64,000 nucleotides of DNA from Viscum album (Eukaryota > Streptophyta > Magnoliopsida > Santalales > Viscaceae), in the NCBI GenBank assembly GCA_963277665.1, contig OY728125.1, positions 1,717,912,889-1,717,976,888 on the forward strand. The letters run 5' to 3'. This document shows positions 13,181 to 24,981 of the stretch, one piece after another (the stretch's first letter is position 1; the number at the start of each line of letters is the position of its first letter). The notes beneath the pieces are model-generated. The model was given only the letters and a program-made list of their open reading frames with translations, was not told where the DNA came from and made no database searches. The translations under genes and the position numbers were made by a program.

Positions 13181-13592
13181 TTTAATGATAGTTTCATATA
13201 ATTTCAAGTTGATTCTACTACATATTTTTATTTTCATTAATATGGATAGATTGAAAATAGTTATATTTGTTATTATTTATATACAGCATTATCAAAGAAG
13301 TGGCTATAAAAATTTAAGTAGTGTGCATGAACATATCTAGATATTATATAATCTATTATCATCATTTTTACTTCCCTACGTTTAAAGAACATGCAAATTG
13401 ATAAATGATTTATTGTTATATCATAGGATCATCAAAATGATGAATCATTTTGACTCAGTGTAAAGGTTGACTCAATATTTGAAACATTTTCTGCGGTATC
13501 ATCAAGTATTCAGGAATATATATATTTTCTGCCTTAGAATTTTCTTTACAAGACTTTATTTTTTTCCTACATTGTAATTCCTCCTACATCTG

Positions 13593-13796
13593 ATGCTACT
13601 TTTAACTACCTTTTATATGCAGAAAAACCAACCAACTAAATTTTATAATGATGATATTAGTGAGAAATCTCAAAATATCCCACCTGAATGTGTCGTTAGA
13701 ACAAGTCAGGCAAAAAATATGGAAATTCGAATGAAGGATAAATTAATAGACAATAAAAAAAGAATTACTGATATGTTCTGTAGATATGAAAGGTAA
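13593..13796 (+). pseudogene. Possible last exon of the RPA-like gene
   Basis: A lysine-rich 67-codon frame follows an intron-like AT-rich stretch ending in ATGCAG. It includes NIPPECVVRTSQAKNMEIRM. It has no domain I recognise. Charged, low-complexity tails are common at the ends of Helitron RPA-like proteins, so a terminal exon is the simplest reading, but chance cannot be excluded. Confidence 0.3.
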
Positions 13797-13904
13797 TACG
13801 ATATCTGGTGATTATATATTCTAATTTCTTTTCTATCATGTGAGTTAGTTTATTCTTCCTGTATTACATATCAACTATAACTTGATGTATTTCAGTGCTA
13901 GTGG

Positions 13905-14215
13905 ATGAAGGGGTCTGGAATGTAGTGGGGGGACTGGTGGGGGTAGGTTGGAAAGGGGCTGGGCTGGGAGGAGGGGCCTGGTTGGGTTGGTTCTGGGCAG
14001 GAGGGAGGATGAGTTAGAACTGGGAGGTGTTGGGATGTGGTGGCATAAGAGGCTGCTAAGGGTGAAGTGGAGGAAAGGGGTTGGGTAGGGGGGGGGGTGG
14101 AGCGGAGGGGATGTGCATGGGTGGGGGTGGTGATGGGCAGGTGGGAGGAAGAGTTGGAAGGGGGGACGAGCCATGTGGGGGGTGGAGTTGGGCAGGGGGA
14201 CGAGCCTATGTAATG
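13905..14215 (+). repeat. G-rich low-complexity tract I
   Basis: About 310 bp dominated by runs of three to nine Gs on the plus strand (for example TAGGGGGGGGGGTGG near 14,085), in otherwise AT-rich surroundings. Words such as GGTTGGGTAGGGG and GGCAGGTGGGAGG recur in tract II, so both tracts share an origin. Proline- and serine-rich frames on the minus strand are a by-product of the composition. Confidence 0.85.
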
Positions 14216-14867
14216 TTTTGTAATCAAGTTTCTGCTTATTACCTTGGTGACTTAAATATATGGATGGTCAACATGCATATGCATGTGGTGTTTGTTATAT
14301 ACAAGTTTTTTCATCATTAATAGTGAAAGATGTTCACTTATCCCTTAATTTTATGATTCCCTAATTTAATCTTTTGTGTGTAGGTTCAATAGCAACTTGG
14401 GGTGGGGTGTATTGCAAGGAACTCCTTATAGATATTCAAGGTATGTGCTTATGTAATGTTATAAATTATGTTTTTATCGGCTCATTGGATGGTACATATG
14501 AATTAAATTACACCAAACATGAAGATTAGATATTTTAGACTTTATTTTTTGACTTCAAAAACCAATCATGTGAGGTTATTGGTGATATTCTATCATGCGT
14601 ATTTCATATATGAAAGAAGTTATTGCAGTGTGTTATTGTTATCATAAGGTAAAATTTTTTAAACTGTTTAGTATTTTGTGCTTGAATACTTACATCTATA
14701 GTTGTTCTAATTTAGTCTATAGATTTACGATTCCTAACAAATGGTTTCCATATTGTTTTACATAGAAATATAAATGGGCTAGATAGATTGACTCAATTAC
14801 TTTCAGATGATTATCAATACTTGATGAAGTGTTAATCCATAGTGTAAAGGCATTGAAGGTCCATGAT
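14216..14867. other. AT-rich spacer between the two G-rich tracts, no gene recognised
   Basis: About 650 bp of ordinary AT-rich sequence. A GGGGTGGGGTG word at 14,398-14,410 lies inside it. No open frame with a recognisable motif. Confidence 0.5.
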
Positions 14868-15715
14868 GGAAGAGCTGGGTAGGGGGGGAGGGGGAGATCT
14901 AGGTAGGGGGGGAGGTGGTTGGTGTGGGAAGGGGATGGGAAGGGGGGGGGAGAAGGTGGGAGGGTGAGCTGCTGGGAAGGGATGGGAAGACAAGCTGGTT
15001 AGAGGAGAGGGGAGGGGTGTACCTGGGTAGAGGGGAGGAGTATGGGGGGGGAAGGGGATGGAGGATAAACTAGATAGTGGGAAGTGGAGGGGCGGGGAGG
15101 GGGATGGGCAGGTTGGAGTGGAGGGGAGGGGAGGGGAGGGGAAGATGAGGGCGGGGGGGGGGGGGCCTGTTGGGGGAAGAGGTTGGGTAGGGGGAGTGGC
15201 GGGGGAAGGGGCTGTGCAGGGGGGGAGGCTGAGGTGGGAGAGGGAGGTGTTGGGATTGGGTGGGAGACAACCAGAGGAGGGGGAGGGGAGGGGTAGAGTT
15301 GGGTAGGGGTAGGAGGAGGTTCTGGGAAATTGGGGGGGGGGGGGTCACAAGCTGGGCAGGGTGGCAGGGGGGAGAGGAGGAGATGGGCCGGGGAGGGAGG
15401 AGGAAGGGGGAGGAAAGGGTCGGAGGAGATTCTGGTTAGTGGGCAGGGGAGGTGAGTAGAGGGGATGGGCATGTTGGAGGGGAGGGTAGGGGAGGGGAGA
15501 GGAGGATGAGGGCAGGGGGAGGGGGCTGCTGGGGGAAGAGGTTGGGTAGTGGGGGAGTGGTGAGGGAAGGGGATGGGTAGGGGGGAGGCTAAGGTGGGAG
15601 GCAAAGCTGCTGGGATTGGGTGTAAGACAAGTAGAGGAGGGGGAGGGGAGGGGTAGAGCTGGGTAGAGTGTAGGAGGAGGTGCAGGAAAATTGGGGGGGG
15701 GTGTGAAAAGCTGGA
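14868..15715 (+). repeat. G-rich tract II containing a diverged ~360-bp tandem duplication
   Basis: About 850 bp of G-rich sequence. Two diverged units are offset by 360-361 bp. Matching points: GGGATGGGCAGGTTGGAG at about 15,099 versus GGGATGGGCATGTTGGAG at about 15,460; TGGGATTGGGTG at 15,251 versus 15,611; and the AAATTGGGGGG end at about 15,327 versus 15,688. Dense G-runs make G-quadruplex folding of the plus strand likely by rule. A 242-codon proline-rich frame on the minus strand covers most of it but has no initiation context or domain, and I treat it as compositional. Confidence 0.85.
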
Positions 15716-17551
15716 CAAGTTAACCACTTTTTCTATTTCAATTAGTACCTATTTTTCTATTATTTCAATTAGTAGTGATTTTTAATTTTCAAATTAATAA
15801 TTTATCTTATTTAATTTATATCAATCTTCTTTTCATAGATGAATATTGTAAAAAAATAATCCATTTTTTATTACATGTGTTTTTTCATTTCACTACATTA
15901 CCCGGTTTTTTTCATAGTAATATGTCTTATTTACTCACAATAATGTCTAATTATATATTGCAGCAACAAAATTTAACTACCAACAAACATGAAAAACTAC
16001 TACTCTACATCAATGATAAATGGTAGTACTAGGAGGCTGTTGACTGTACATTTTAATGACATGAATTTTAATATGATCTACAGACCCGCGATTGTTGAAA
16101 ATCATGGTTCCTGTAATTGTTGTCAAACATGTATCTGCTACAAAGTGTATTTAATTTCTCTTATCATGGTTAAATAACATTCCATAGTTTTATTTCACAT
16201 GTGACATGAAAATGACAACTAATGTCTGTTTCCAATTTCAAGTTCTCTTACCATGATTATGTTTCACTGTTTACCTATTACAAGTATGTAGAAATTATAT
16301 TTTCATACTTAGTTTCTATGAATAGATTTATAATTTAGATAAATTATTTATTAGTTTCCATTGATCGCTTATCATATTTCTAAAGCACTTTTTAGATCAG
16401 ATTTCATTTATGAGGTCGTGTGTATGCACAGGAGATGTACGAGTATTCTATAAAAGGGAGTTATTAGTTACTGTTCATTCATTCTTTATATGGAAATGAA
16501 AAAATATCATCCATTCATACCTAAGGACTACAACCTCCATGAATGGTGAAATTCCTTATACTATGTCATCATTATATGGATTCCAATAAATATATGAATA
16601 ATTTATATATATATATATAATATTTATTTCATGGTTTTTATTATTGATATTATGAAATAGTTATCAAATTATATCGACTCAAATTCTCATAAAAAACATT
16701 CATAAGGAAAAAAACTATCATCACTATAAAGAGTGTTTTCAAAAAAATTGTTATTAAATAAGAGATTAGGTATAATAATCAAATCATATATGGTATGTTT
16801 TTTATGATAATGGATCTAGAATAAAAGTATAATTAATGAATATTTTATATAAACTATGTTTAAACAATTTCATAATTGGAATGACCTGACGAAATAAATT
16901 TCTATTTCAATCAAATTAAAATTAGGATTGCTTATGATTGAATTTACATTGAGAAACATATATATTACTTATACGATAAATATAATATAATTTATTATCC
17001 CATTATTATTCATAAAATTTACTATTATTATTTAAATTTTCCTGTCATTGGTATGATAAAATTATCACGTAACCAATTTTTCAAGAGATACAATCATTAT
17101 TTAATCTTTTTTCGGTAATATTTTTTATCCATGACAAATTTTTTTATTAAAATGTGTTATATAATGTTTATTAAATTAGACTATTATTTTTTACATATCT
17201 TTTATATCCATGATATAATTTTTATATACTTTTTAAATATGAATCATATTTTTAACTTCTAAATTATATACCACTGAAGTTTTAGAGATAATGTAAAAAG
17301 AATCATTGTTTTAATGTAAACTATATGAATCTAATTTCCTAATGTAATTAATAATTAATTATATGATGATTATTTATATGTTTCTATGTTTATTTTCTTT
17401 GAAATTATTTCCATTCATATTTGGGTATTATTTATTTTAATATTTTTTTTGAAAATAAAAATAGAATCTACCGCAGGAAATATTCAAATGATATTTAAAT
17501 TTAATTTATTATATATGATAATATATTTTTATGTTACATGGGATTTTTTTA
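15716..17551. other. AT-rich DNA spanning the probable Helitron 3' end, no gene recognised
   Basis: No coding motif recognised. A Cys-containing frame at 15,989-16,177 (NHGSCNCCQTCICY) resembles no family I know. Near 16,515-16,550 the text 'CATACCTAAGGACTACAACC', then 'TCCATGAATGG', resembles the palindromic LTR motif seen at about 3,665 and in the array LTRs. The LTR interrupted at 3,765 therefore seems to resume around here. A TA dinucleotide run lies at about 16,602-16,620. Confidence 0.45.
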
Positions 17552-17841
17552 AAGTCGGGGCTGAAGCCTCATTTTTATTATTGAAACAAAGCAAAGACCT
17601 ATTTAACTGGGTAGAGGGAGACCCATTACATAGCCCGACGGCCTAGTGGGCAATTATCCCATTACATAGCCCGTAGGCCCAATTTTTTGGCCCAAAGCCC
17701 ATTATGTGAATAGTACTGCTACAATACATGAACTGCTACAGTACCCACCGCCGCTACAGTGCCGCCATTGTAACAGTATCTCGGCTGCTACAGTAGCGCT
17801 ACAGAGCTGCTACAGTACCTACGCCCAATGGGATTTACTAG
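17552..17841. repeat. GC-rich element remnant with GCTACAGTA repeats
   Basis: A sharply bounded 290-bp island of normal GC content in AT-rich DNA. The first half has two near copies of 'CCCATTACATAGCCCG' (about 17,620 and 17,660). The second half has six degenerate 'GCTACAGTA' units (17,725-17,817). It ends CCCAATGGGATTTACTAG|T, a small CCC/GGG hairpin before CTAG and T, reminiscent of a Helitron 3' end. It may be the tail of a non-autonomous Helitron, or a piece of an LTR. I do not recognise the family. Confidence 0.5.
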
Positions 17842-20800
17842 TTATATGATCCAATTTTTTTGTCAATAATATTACATTGGATAGTTAATGGTTATGATGA
17901 CAAAATATTGATAAAACTCATTTTATTTTTCACTTTTTATGATATGTTCAATAATTTTTATTATCTTCTATAATAAATTCAAATTTTTTTATTATTATAT
18001 TTTTGGCGGGACTATAATTATATATCCCTCTTATAAATTTGTTATTGATTTCCATTATATGTGATTAGAGGGCCCAGTCGAGGTTATCCCATGCTATATG
18101 TAGGTGCAAATGTGTTAAGACCAACCCTAACATGTTAACAATATATTGGGGATTTCCTTGTAATTCAATTTTAACGAATACGATTACACCCCATGTATTC
18201 CACCCATTTTCATATGATTTAATTACTATGTTATCATCTCATGGATTGTTTTATTTGACACATTTATTATTCATGATTTAATAGCTACTTGGTTTTTTTT
18301 TTCTTAAATCGCGTTTATGATAAAATAATTAATGGTTATGATTTTAAAATGACAATACGATGTTATCATAACCTATATACTATTTTTAGGATTACAATTT
18401 CATTGATTTATCAATTTTTTACCATTACTAAGCATATTAGATCATAGTATATTGTGATTTCCATTCCGATGATATTGAGATTGGTTACAATAATGATGTG
18501 TCTAAGAAGGGTTATAGTTATGAAAAATATAGTGGTTTACTATGTTGATATATTATTAACCAGTTGATTATATATCAAATTTACAAACATGTTAATCTTT
18601 TAAAGTTCACACATGGATAGTAATGTAATATAAGGAATGTTATTTTAAAAAGATGTAAATTTATTTGGAAAAAGTATGGGTCACAATAAAACCATTAATA
18701 TAAGTTCCAAGGATATGTAAGATTAAATTTTTTCTCATTTATTTGTTGATTAACTCATCCAAAAATAGTTATGAACATGGATGTAAAATACTACAGTGGT
18801 ATAATTAGAACATTTTATAATTAAGTTTTAGGACAGAATATCAATTAACTCTAGTTAGACTTGTCTCATATGTTCTTTATCTTAAAAAATAATAAATATT
18901 TCTAAATTACATATTTGATTAATAACCATTTTCAATTTATTTTTTCATTTTATTTCACTTATTTCCATGTCATTATTAATCACTTAATTGATTAATTTTA
19001 CTTCTAGTGTTTTGAGGTTATTTTTTTTACACATCCAAAGTGACTACAGTGCGATTACTATAATAAAATGGATCATGATTTTAAATTTTTTATTTTATTA
19101 ATCATATTATAATGATCATTTATAGAAATTAAATATACTATATTAACCATCTATATAATGTGGTTAATAAATATTATTTATGTTACAATCATTGTCATGG
19201 TTGTTCCTATGTACCCATTAGTAACATTTTCATTTTTAGAGAAATTGTGAACGATATATGTTAGTTTTATTTTATTTTAAAAAAATGATAATAATAACAT
19301 AAATTCTATATTCCATAATTATATACACATACATATACTATCCATGTGAGGTAGTAATGAAAAATTAAATACTTTATTTTGTGTGCTAGTGGCCTGCATA
19401 TACACATGAGTGACCATTATATATTTTTGTGAATAGTAATGAATGGAAATAAATATTTAGTTACCAATATATAAATAATGTTTAAATATATAAATATATA
19501 TATTATATTATATAATTTTATTTAATAATTATTACAAACTGTAAGAGCCAATGAGTGAAAATGACATACATTATCTCAGGATGTGGAAGTCCATGCAATC
19601 ATAGATGCGCTATATTTATTTTCAATTATATACTTATGTAGATGAAAATGGTTATAAAATAATAATAATAACATTATATTATATTTTATATTCTGATATT
19701 TTTATATTATAATGGTTTAGAGATGATTTGAGGTTGTTAAAGAAGAAATAAGAATAAAATTTCAGTGTAAGAACTATAAATCTTCATTAGAGAGCCTCCT
19801 TAGGTTTATAAATAAATAACATATATGATAGTTTATTTCAAAAAAAATTTATATTAAATGGTAATGAATTTTAGTAATGTATTTGGGGGTTTTTAAAGAT
19901 CTAATATGTCCATTAATTATGGAAAAAATAGGAGTGGGGTTGACCATTTATAAGCGACGTAAATGACCCACTAGAAATAATGAAAAGGAATAAAATTTAT
20001 TACTGTTTTAATCAAGAAATATGGTTCTAAAAAATTGAACATTTACAATTATAATATAATATAGTGGCTCAAAATTATAATAATATAGGTTTTATAAAAA
20101 CAATTTGGTCATTTTAACCCATACCAATTCTGTTTTAACCCTTTTATCCCATTTTAACACTTTTCATTGAAATTGACATCTTTACCAATGTTACAATTTA
20201 TATTGAAAAATATGAATGTGGTAACACTAAATTATATGGATAAGATGATTATAAATAATTATTCTCCATATCAAAATCAATTTCTATAATGAGAATAAAT
20301 TAATTCTAATATAAACCCATAAAATAACAATAATAATGATTTTACTGAAAATGCATTGTTATGAATATTGTTTTTACCAAAATCAAATGAAATTATGCTT
20401 TCATTAAATTTATTGGATTATTTTTAAAAAAATATAACTTTTTATATATGAAATTATCCCAAAATATAATGTAAATATATAAATATTTTAATGAAGACAC
20501 AATTTTATTAACAATCTTTATTTTATACTATTCACCAAAAAAATAAAAAATACAATAAAATTGAATAAATAGACTCATTGATATTTATTACAGGATATTA
20601 TAAAAATTGATATATTTTTTAAATTCAATTCTAAAAAAATTAAAATTATTAATCATATTAAACAATATAATAAATTTAAACAAATTTATAAAGAATAAAA
20701 CTATTACATTTTTTAATGAAAATTTTTAAAATATAATTATATTGAATATAACTCGATAAAATCAAAATAAATATTACTAGAAAGGCCAAAAAATAGTTTA

Positions 20801-21095
20801 TTATCATCATTAAAAAGGTTGATAAATTATTCATCCCTTTATGAAATTATGTCCACTGAATATTTTTCATTACTTAAACACATGGTGATATTTTAACCGC
20901 ATATCATTTTTTGACTCCCATGTAGAATCATGAATTAAATGGTTCATGAAAAAAATAACTGGGGAATCATTTTATTCTACAACACATTGTATCTATAGTC
21001 ATGTATTAGAAATATTTATTACTAAATGGAATATTCTTATCGAAAATTTACTAATTTTGAGCAGAAAAGATGATTTGTACCCGACACATATTTTA
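17842..21095. other. AT-rich DNA, no gene recognised
   Basis: More than 3 kb of very AT-rich sequence with poly-A, poly-T and TA-rich runs and stops in all frames. Short iterations of TTTTAACCC occur at about 20,111-20,165. It probably contains decayed LTR and element remains (from the LTR cut at 3,765 and from the old gypsy element on the right), but I cannot draw borders. Confidence 0.5.
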
Positions 21096-21937
21096 TTAAT
21101 AATTAATCATTAAACACATCATATGCCTAGGATAATCATGGAGGCAAGTCCACTTAATTAAAAACAAATCCAAAATTAACTTGGATTTCATATGGTCCAA
21201 AAAATCAAATGCAAAAAAATTAATTTTTATTTGTAAGAATTTTCCATGGAAACATATTTTGAAAAACATGGTCATCTTTATTGATGGAAGGATCATTACT
21301 ATTGTTATTAGTGTTCCTTTTTTTCTTTCTCTAAGTCATATATAAATATCTTTCAATAAAATTTACATTTTAGTTCAACTCATAAAAAAAATTTCCCCAA
21401 AAAATCATTCCTTGACTTTGTCACAACAAGATGGAGTCTAACACCACCCTATATATAATTCATCAAAAGGTGACATCTTTATAATGGAATGATAACCATT
21501 TTAATAAGAATGTTAAATTTATGGTATATGATTATACAAACATCCATTATAATTCATTGGATAATATAAGATCATGTTATCTGATTTTTTAATTTTTCTT
21601 TATGATAATCCCTTATATTTAGAATGGAATGAAATACTAAATATTAATTTAGTAGTTAAAAAAAATATAAACCAATTTTTGTTGTAAATATAAAATCATG
21701 AAAATATATAATAGAATGAGAGACCCAATTAATTATTATTACCTTAATTATATATTTTATATAATTATGATCCAAGGATATACTATTTATGTTATGAATA
21801 AAATGAGTATATTTAGTCGAATATTCAATAACTAATTGTACCATCTTATTACCTATAGATTTTCTTGGTAAACCTCCAATGAAATCTACTGATATATTCT
21901 AAAATATCAATATCGGATTTGGAAGATGATATGACAT
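21096..21937 (-). pseudogene. Old gypsy integrase, catalytic core and C-terminal part (split gene, downstream half)
   Basis: Minus-strand remnant of a Ty3/gypsy pol. Near 21,937-21,845 it reads SYHLPNPI.., NISVDFIGGLPRKSIGNK, matching 'LPiP.W.WedISMDFI.GLP', with the first catalytic Asp kept. It continues 21,844-21,656 as VIEYSTKYTHFIHNINSISL ('VVvDRltKsaHFip'). At 21,470-21,330 it has YIGWC.TPSCCDKVKE, matching 'yGRrCRTPlcW.EvGE'. At 21,296-21,096 it has MFFKICFHGK and FDFLDHMKSKLILD, ending LHDYPRHMMCLMINY, the 'VHnVFHVSmLrkY' block. Many stops break it. Its upstream half lies 35 kb away at 57,248-57,454, separated by the inserted chromovirus. Confidence 0.8.
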
Positions 21938-22630
21938 TGTGACCTCTCGGCCTTGGTGTCCCACATCGGTTCCGCAATCCAGTCACTACATGACCCCAAG
22001 TGTGGCTCCCTGTATGCTAGAGGCTTCCAACTAGCAGTAAGGTTATAATGATTATCATTGAGAGACTATACCCCCTTTTATCCAAGTAATACAACATAGG
22101 AAATAAATAAATAATAAAATATAAATATCAAAGTAATATCAAAACTAGAATATTACTATATTACATGATTACCCAAAACTAGATATACAGTATCAAAACA
22201 AAGAAGTAGACATGTCTTGTTAAAGTATGTGTTATGGGTCAAAATTCCAACAAAAAATTAGAGAAACTTTCAACTCCCAAGTGGGTACAAAACCACTCCA
22301 TCTCTTTCATCTAGCCTCTAACATGAAATCATCCATTTGATAAAGATCCTCTACCCTTAAACTAACACGCAATAATGAAATGTATTTGTGTACCAATCAG
22401 GCATCCCAAGTAGAGTGTGAGTACAATATAGTAGGCTGCCACCATTAGTGTCTAGATGAACTTCCAAAAAATAAAAATGTATAGAGTTTTATAAATAAAT
22501 AAGCACAATTAATAAATAATAATCTTTCACATTATCAATATTTATTATTTAACCACAGAAATCACAGGGTTCTCTAAGAGACCAAAACTTCAATACGTAC
22601 ATAAGACCTTACTAAATTTTAAATTGTCCC
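21938..22630 (-). repeat. Chromovirus 3' LTR, distal part (left of the array)
   Basis: It starts at ACAT|TGTGACC (21,938), equivalent to ACAT|TGTGATG of the other LTR at 54,881. Shared landmarks with 54,881-55,579 include GTATGCTAGAGGCTTC versus ATATGCTAGAGGATGT, GAGACTATA, 'TATTATTTAACCACA..AATCAC' versus 'TTTTCTTAACCACATAAGTCAC', and TCTAAGAGACCA versus CTTGAGAACACCAGA. It is cut at 22,630 by the array. Confidence 0.85.
22626..22630. repeat. Left target-site duplication of the array (GTCCC)
   Basis: GTCCC immediately precedes the array's first LTR. ATCCC (47,910-47,914) immediately follows its last LTR, so 4 of 5 bases agree. The uninterrupted LTR at about 55,573-55,580 reads ATTCCC at this place, so the empty site had a single copy. 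Confidence 0.75.
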
Positions 22631-24260
22631 TGTAACACCCCAGGTAAATAAAAAATATAAATTTTTTATATTTATCCATATTTGTGAATAAAATATTAAT
22701 ATTACTTTAAAGGGGATGCTATGCACGATGGCGTACCCAATACGCAACAATGAGTATCTTGGGAATCTTGCGTTGCACTCTAATAATAAAACAATATTAT
22801 TTTAAATGGTAGTTAACGCCTAGCCGTTGTATTAGCGGGAATGAATAGAACTAACTAAAAAATGATTATATATGTTTGTCAAATATTTTTACTCTTTAAA
22901 ATAAATGTTATAGGATTAAAAATGCGAATGAATCCAATTTTAAGCGTAAACATTCCAATATTCATTAAAAGGTCGATTAACCACCTTTTGATGACAAAAC
23001 TCTTTTAAATCCACCTTTTGAAAATTTTATGTGTTATATTTAACAAAATAAAATTCTTCTATATAATCAGTACATAAAAATTTACGTTGTGTAAATTTTT
23101 GGTATTTTTCCTAAAAAGTTCAATTTTTAATGAATAGTGAAAAATGTTGTATTTTAATTCAAAACCTCTTTTTAATCTAATTTATTTATATGATTAAATT
23201 ATCTTTTGAATTGGTTTTAAAGTTAAATTAGAATATATTTTTACCATTTAATCCAATAGTGTTCATTGGAATTAATTTTACTTTGAAATCGGACTTAAAC
23301 TAGTGTCAATCTTTTGATACATTTTGTTTCATAACAACATGCTATTTGTTTTGACAGCGGGAATTAATTATTAAATTAATTAATGAAACTTATATGTTTT
23401 GAATTTCGTAAAATAGACATCATTTTTGAATTCATAATATATAATATAGCTTAAGGTGAATTTTTGGTAATTTTCTGAAAAACATCAATTTTTGATGAAT
23501 AGTGAAACCACTAAGTGGTACTTATAAAAACTGATTTTTCCATTTAAATGAAATTTTTCCATCTTTGTGTTTTGAATTTCAAAAATCTGACATACATGGT
23601 TGTCATTAAGTAGTAATATGTGGTTCAATGGAATTAGAATAATTTTTTTGTGAATAGTAACTTATTAAGTTTTTAATCGCAATTAGAGGTAATTAGTGTA
23701 GTTTAAGGTAAGAATAATGTTTTAATAAAATGAAATGACCTAGAAACATGTCCTACCCTCATTGTATGTTTCAGGGCCGACCAATAAAATCCATGGGTCA
23801 ACTTGGGGACCCCATTGAGCCACTTTGGTTGGAAAATGACATAAATACCTTTTTATTTAATGTTAAAGTAAAAATGACACAAACATGAGATGTTTTACTA
23901 AAACAATTTTTAAATGGGGTTATAAAAGTCATATTTTTGACTATATATATCCATTAGAAAGAGAAAACAATATCCTACATTATAGAATTTTTTTTATAAT
24001 TTTTAGACATTAAATAAAGTAAATTATTTATGAAATCATGATGATGCAGTGATGACCTCATTATTTAACGATTTAAATAAAATGGAAAGATAATGTAAAA
24101 TCTAAGCCCTAAACATGTCCAAAAACTATTTTATGGGTGTATTTAGAACCCTTATCACCTTATCCTCGAAACACTTAAATGTGGGACCATTAAAATCCGA
24201 AACGCGTCCTAAAATAAAGTAACATTTCTTTACTTTCCAAGAGTGCCCCTCCTCTCATCT

Positions 24261-24267
24261 TATAAAA
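24261..24267 (+). promoter_or_regulatory. TATA box in LTR 1
   Basis: TATAAAA preceded by GTGCCCCTCCTCTC and followed by a pyrimidine-rich leader (CCCCCCACCTCTACC). About 160 bp further, 'TTTTAAGGTAATG' gives a good splice-donor context. The block is among the best-conserved parts of all four LTRs, consistent with the U3/R promoter of the element. Transcription start is inferred about 30 bp downstream. Confidence 0.65.
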
Positions 24268-24981
24268 GCCCCCCACCTCTACCTCCTTACCCACACTTCC
24301 AAAGCCTTTGTCTTGGCCACACACTGACCAGTTTGCCTCTCTAAATCCCTCTCTAACTCATTGAATCCTCACTTTGGTCAGAAGACTTCCAAATGAATCT
24401 TTTGAGCTCAAACCAAAGTGAGTTACCCGATTTTAAGGTAATGTTTTCACTTGTGTCCTTTTGTTTTATTTTGCTTCTCCAACCCCCTAAAATCTTTTTA
24501 TTCTTTTATTTTGTAACAAATACGGTATCATAAATATACTATGATTTTGTTATAAGAAGTATTAGAGCTACCCTTACACACACCTACATCTAATGGTTCA
24601 AGAACATACTGTTTCTGTGGATGTTGAATTTCTGCCTCACGAAATGATGATTGTTCAACATTCTTCTAACACCTTCAAAGGTGGACATTAAGATGACAGT
24701 ATATTTATATATGATATATAATATGTTTATTTTTTACTTAAGCTTCTGTATTTTTCATTTATGGCATACCTTTATGGTTTCCATTATGGGTAAACGTGAT
24801 ATCTTCATTTAAGGAAGTGCGGACTACCGCCCCCTCAAAGTGATTTGATTCGTTAATAACATATGTGGTACGTATAAAGGATATATTTAATGATATTATA
24901 TTTGATACTATACTGGAATTAAAATAATATTATGTATAATTATGTTTTAATTCCATTAAATATGAAATAGAAATGGAAGTA

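Larger units (their letters stand above)
3766..16222 (+). mobile_element. Helitron with RepHel and RPA pseudogenes (3' end uncertain)
   Basis: The 5' end is A|TCTATACTAAATTAG at 3,765/3,766. Plant Helitrons insert between A and T and typically start TCTATACTA. Downstream on the same strand lie a RepHel pseudogene and then a replication protein A-like pseudogene, the usual gene content and order of autonomous plant Helitrons. The 3' end should be CTRR before a T, preceded by a short hairpin. One weak candidate is CTAA|T at 16,219-16,222, after the 10-bp palindrome TCACATGTGA (16,195-16,204). Others are CTAG|T at 17,643-17,646 and at 17,838-17,841. The LTR-like motif that resumes near 16,530 favours an end close to 16.2-16.5 kb. 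The element is dead: both catalytic regions are damaged. Confidence 0.8.

Noticed and set aside
13875..14227. Two overlapping Pro/Ser-rich frames on the minus strand
   Set aside because: Same cause: both are forced by the G-rich tract and overlap in different phases.
14999..15727. 242-codon proline-rich frame on the minus strand (extensin-like appearance)
   Set aside because: It is the complement of a G-rich repeat. There is no signal peptide, no regular Ser-Pro4 periodicity, and overlapping proline-rich frames occur in other phases. Composition explains it.
21656..21844. Independent small gene on the minus strand
   Set aside because: Its residues continue the integrase core motif read just upstream, so it is part of the split integrase.
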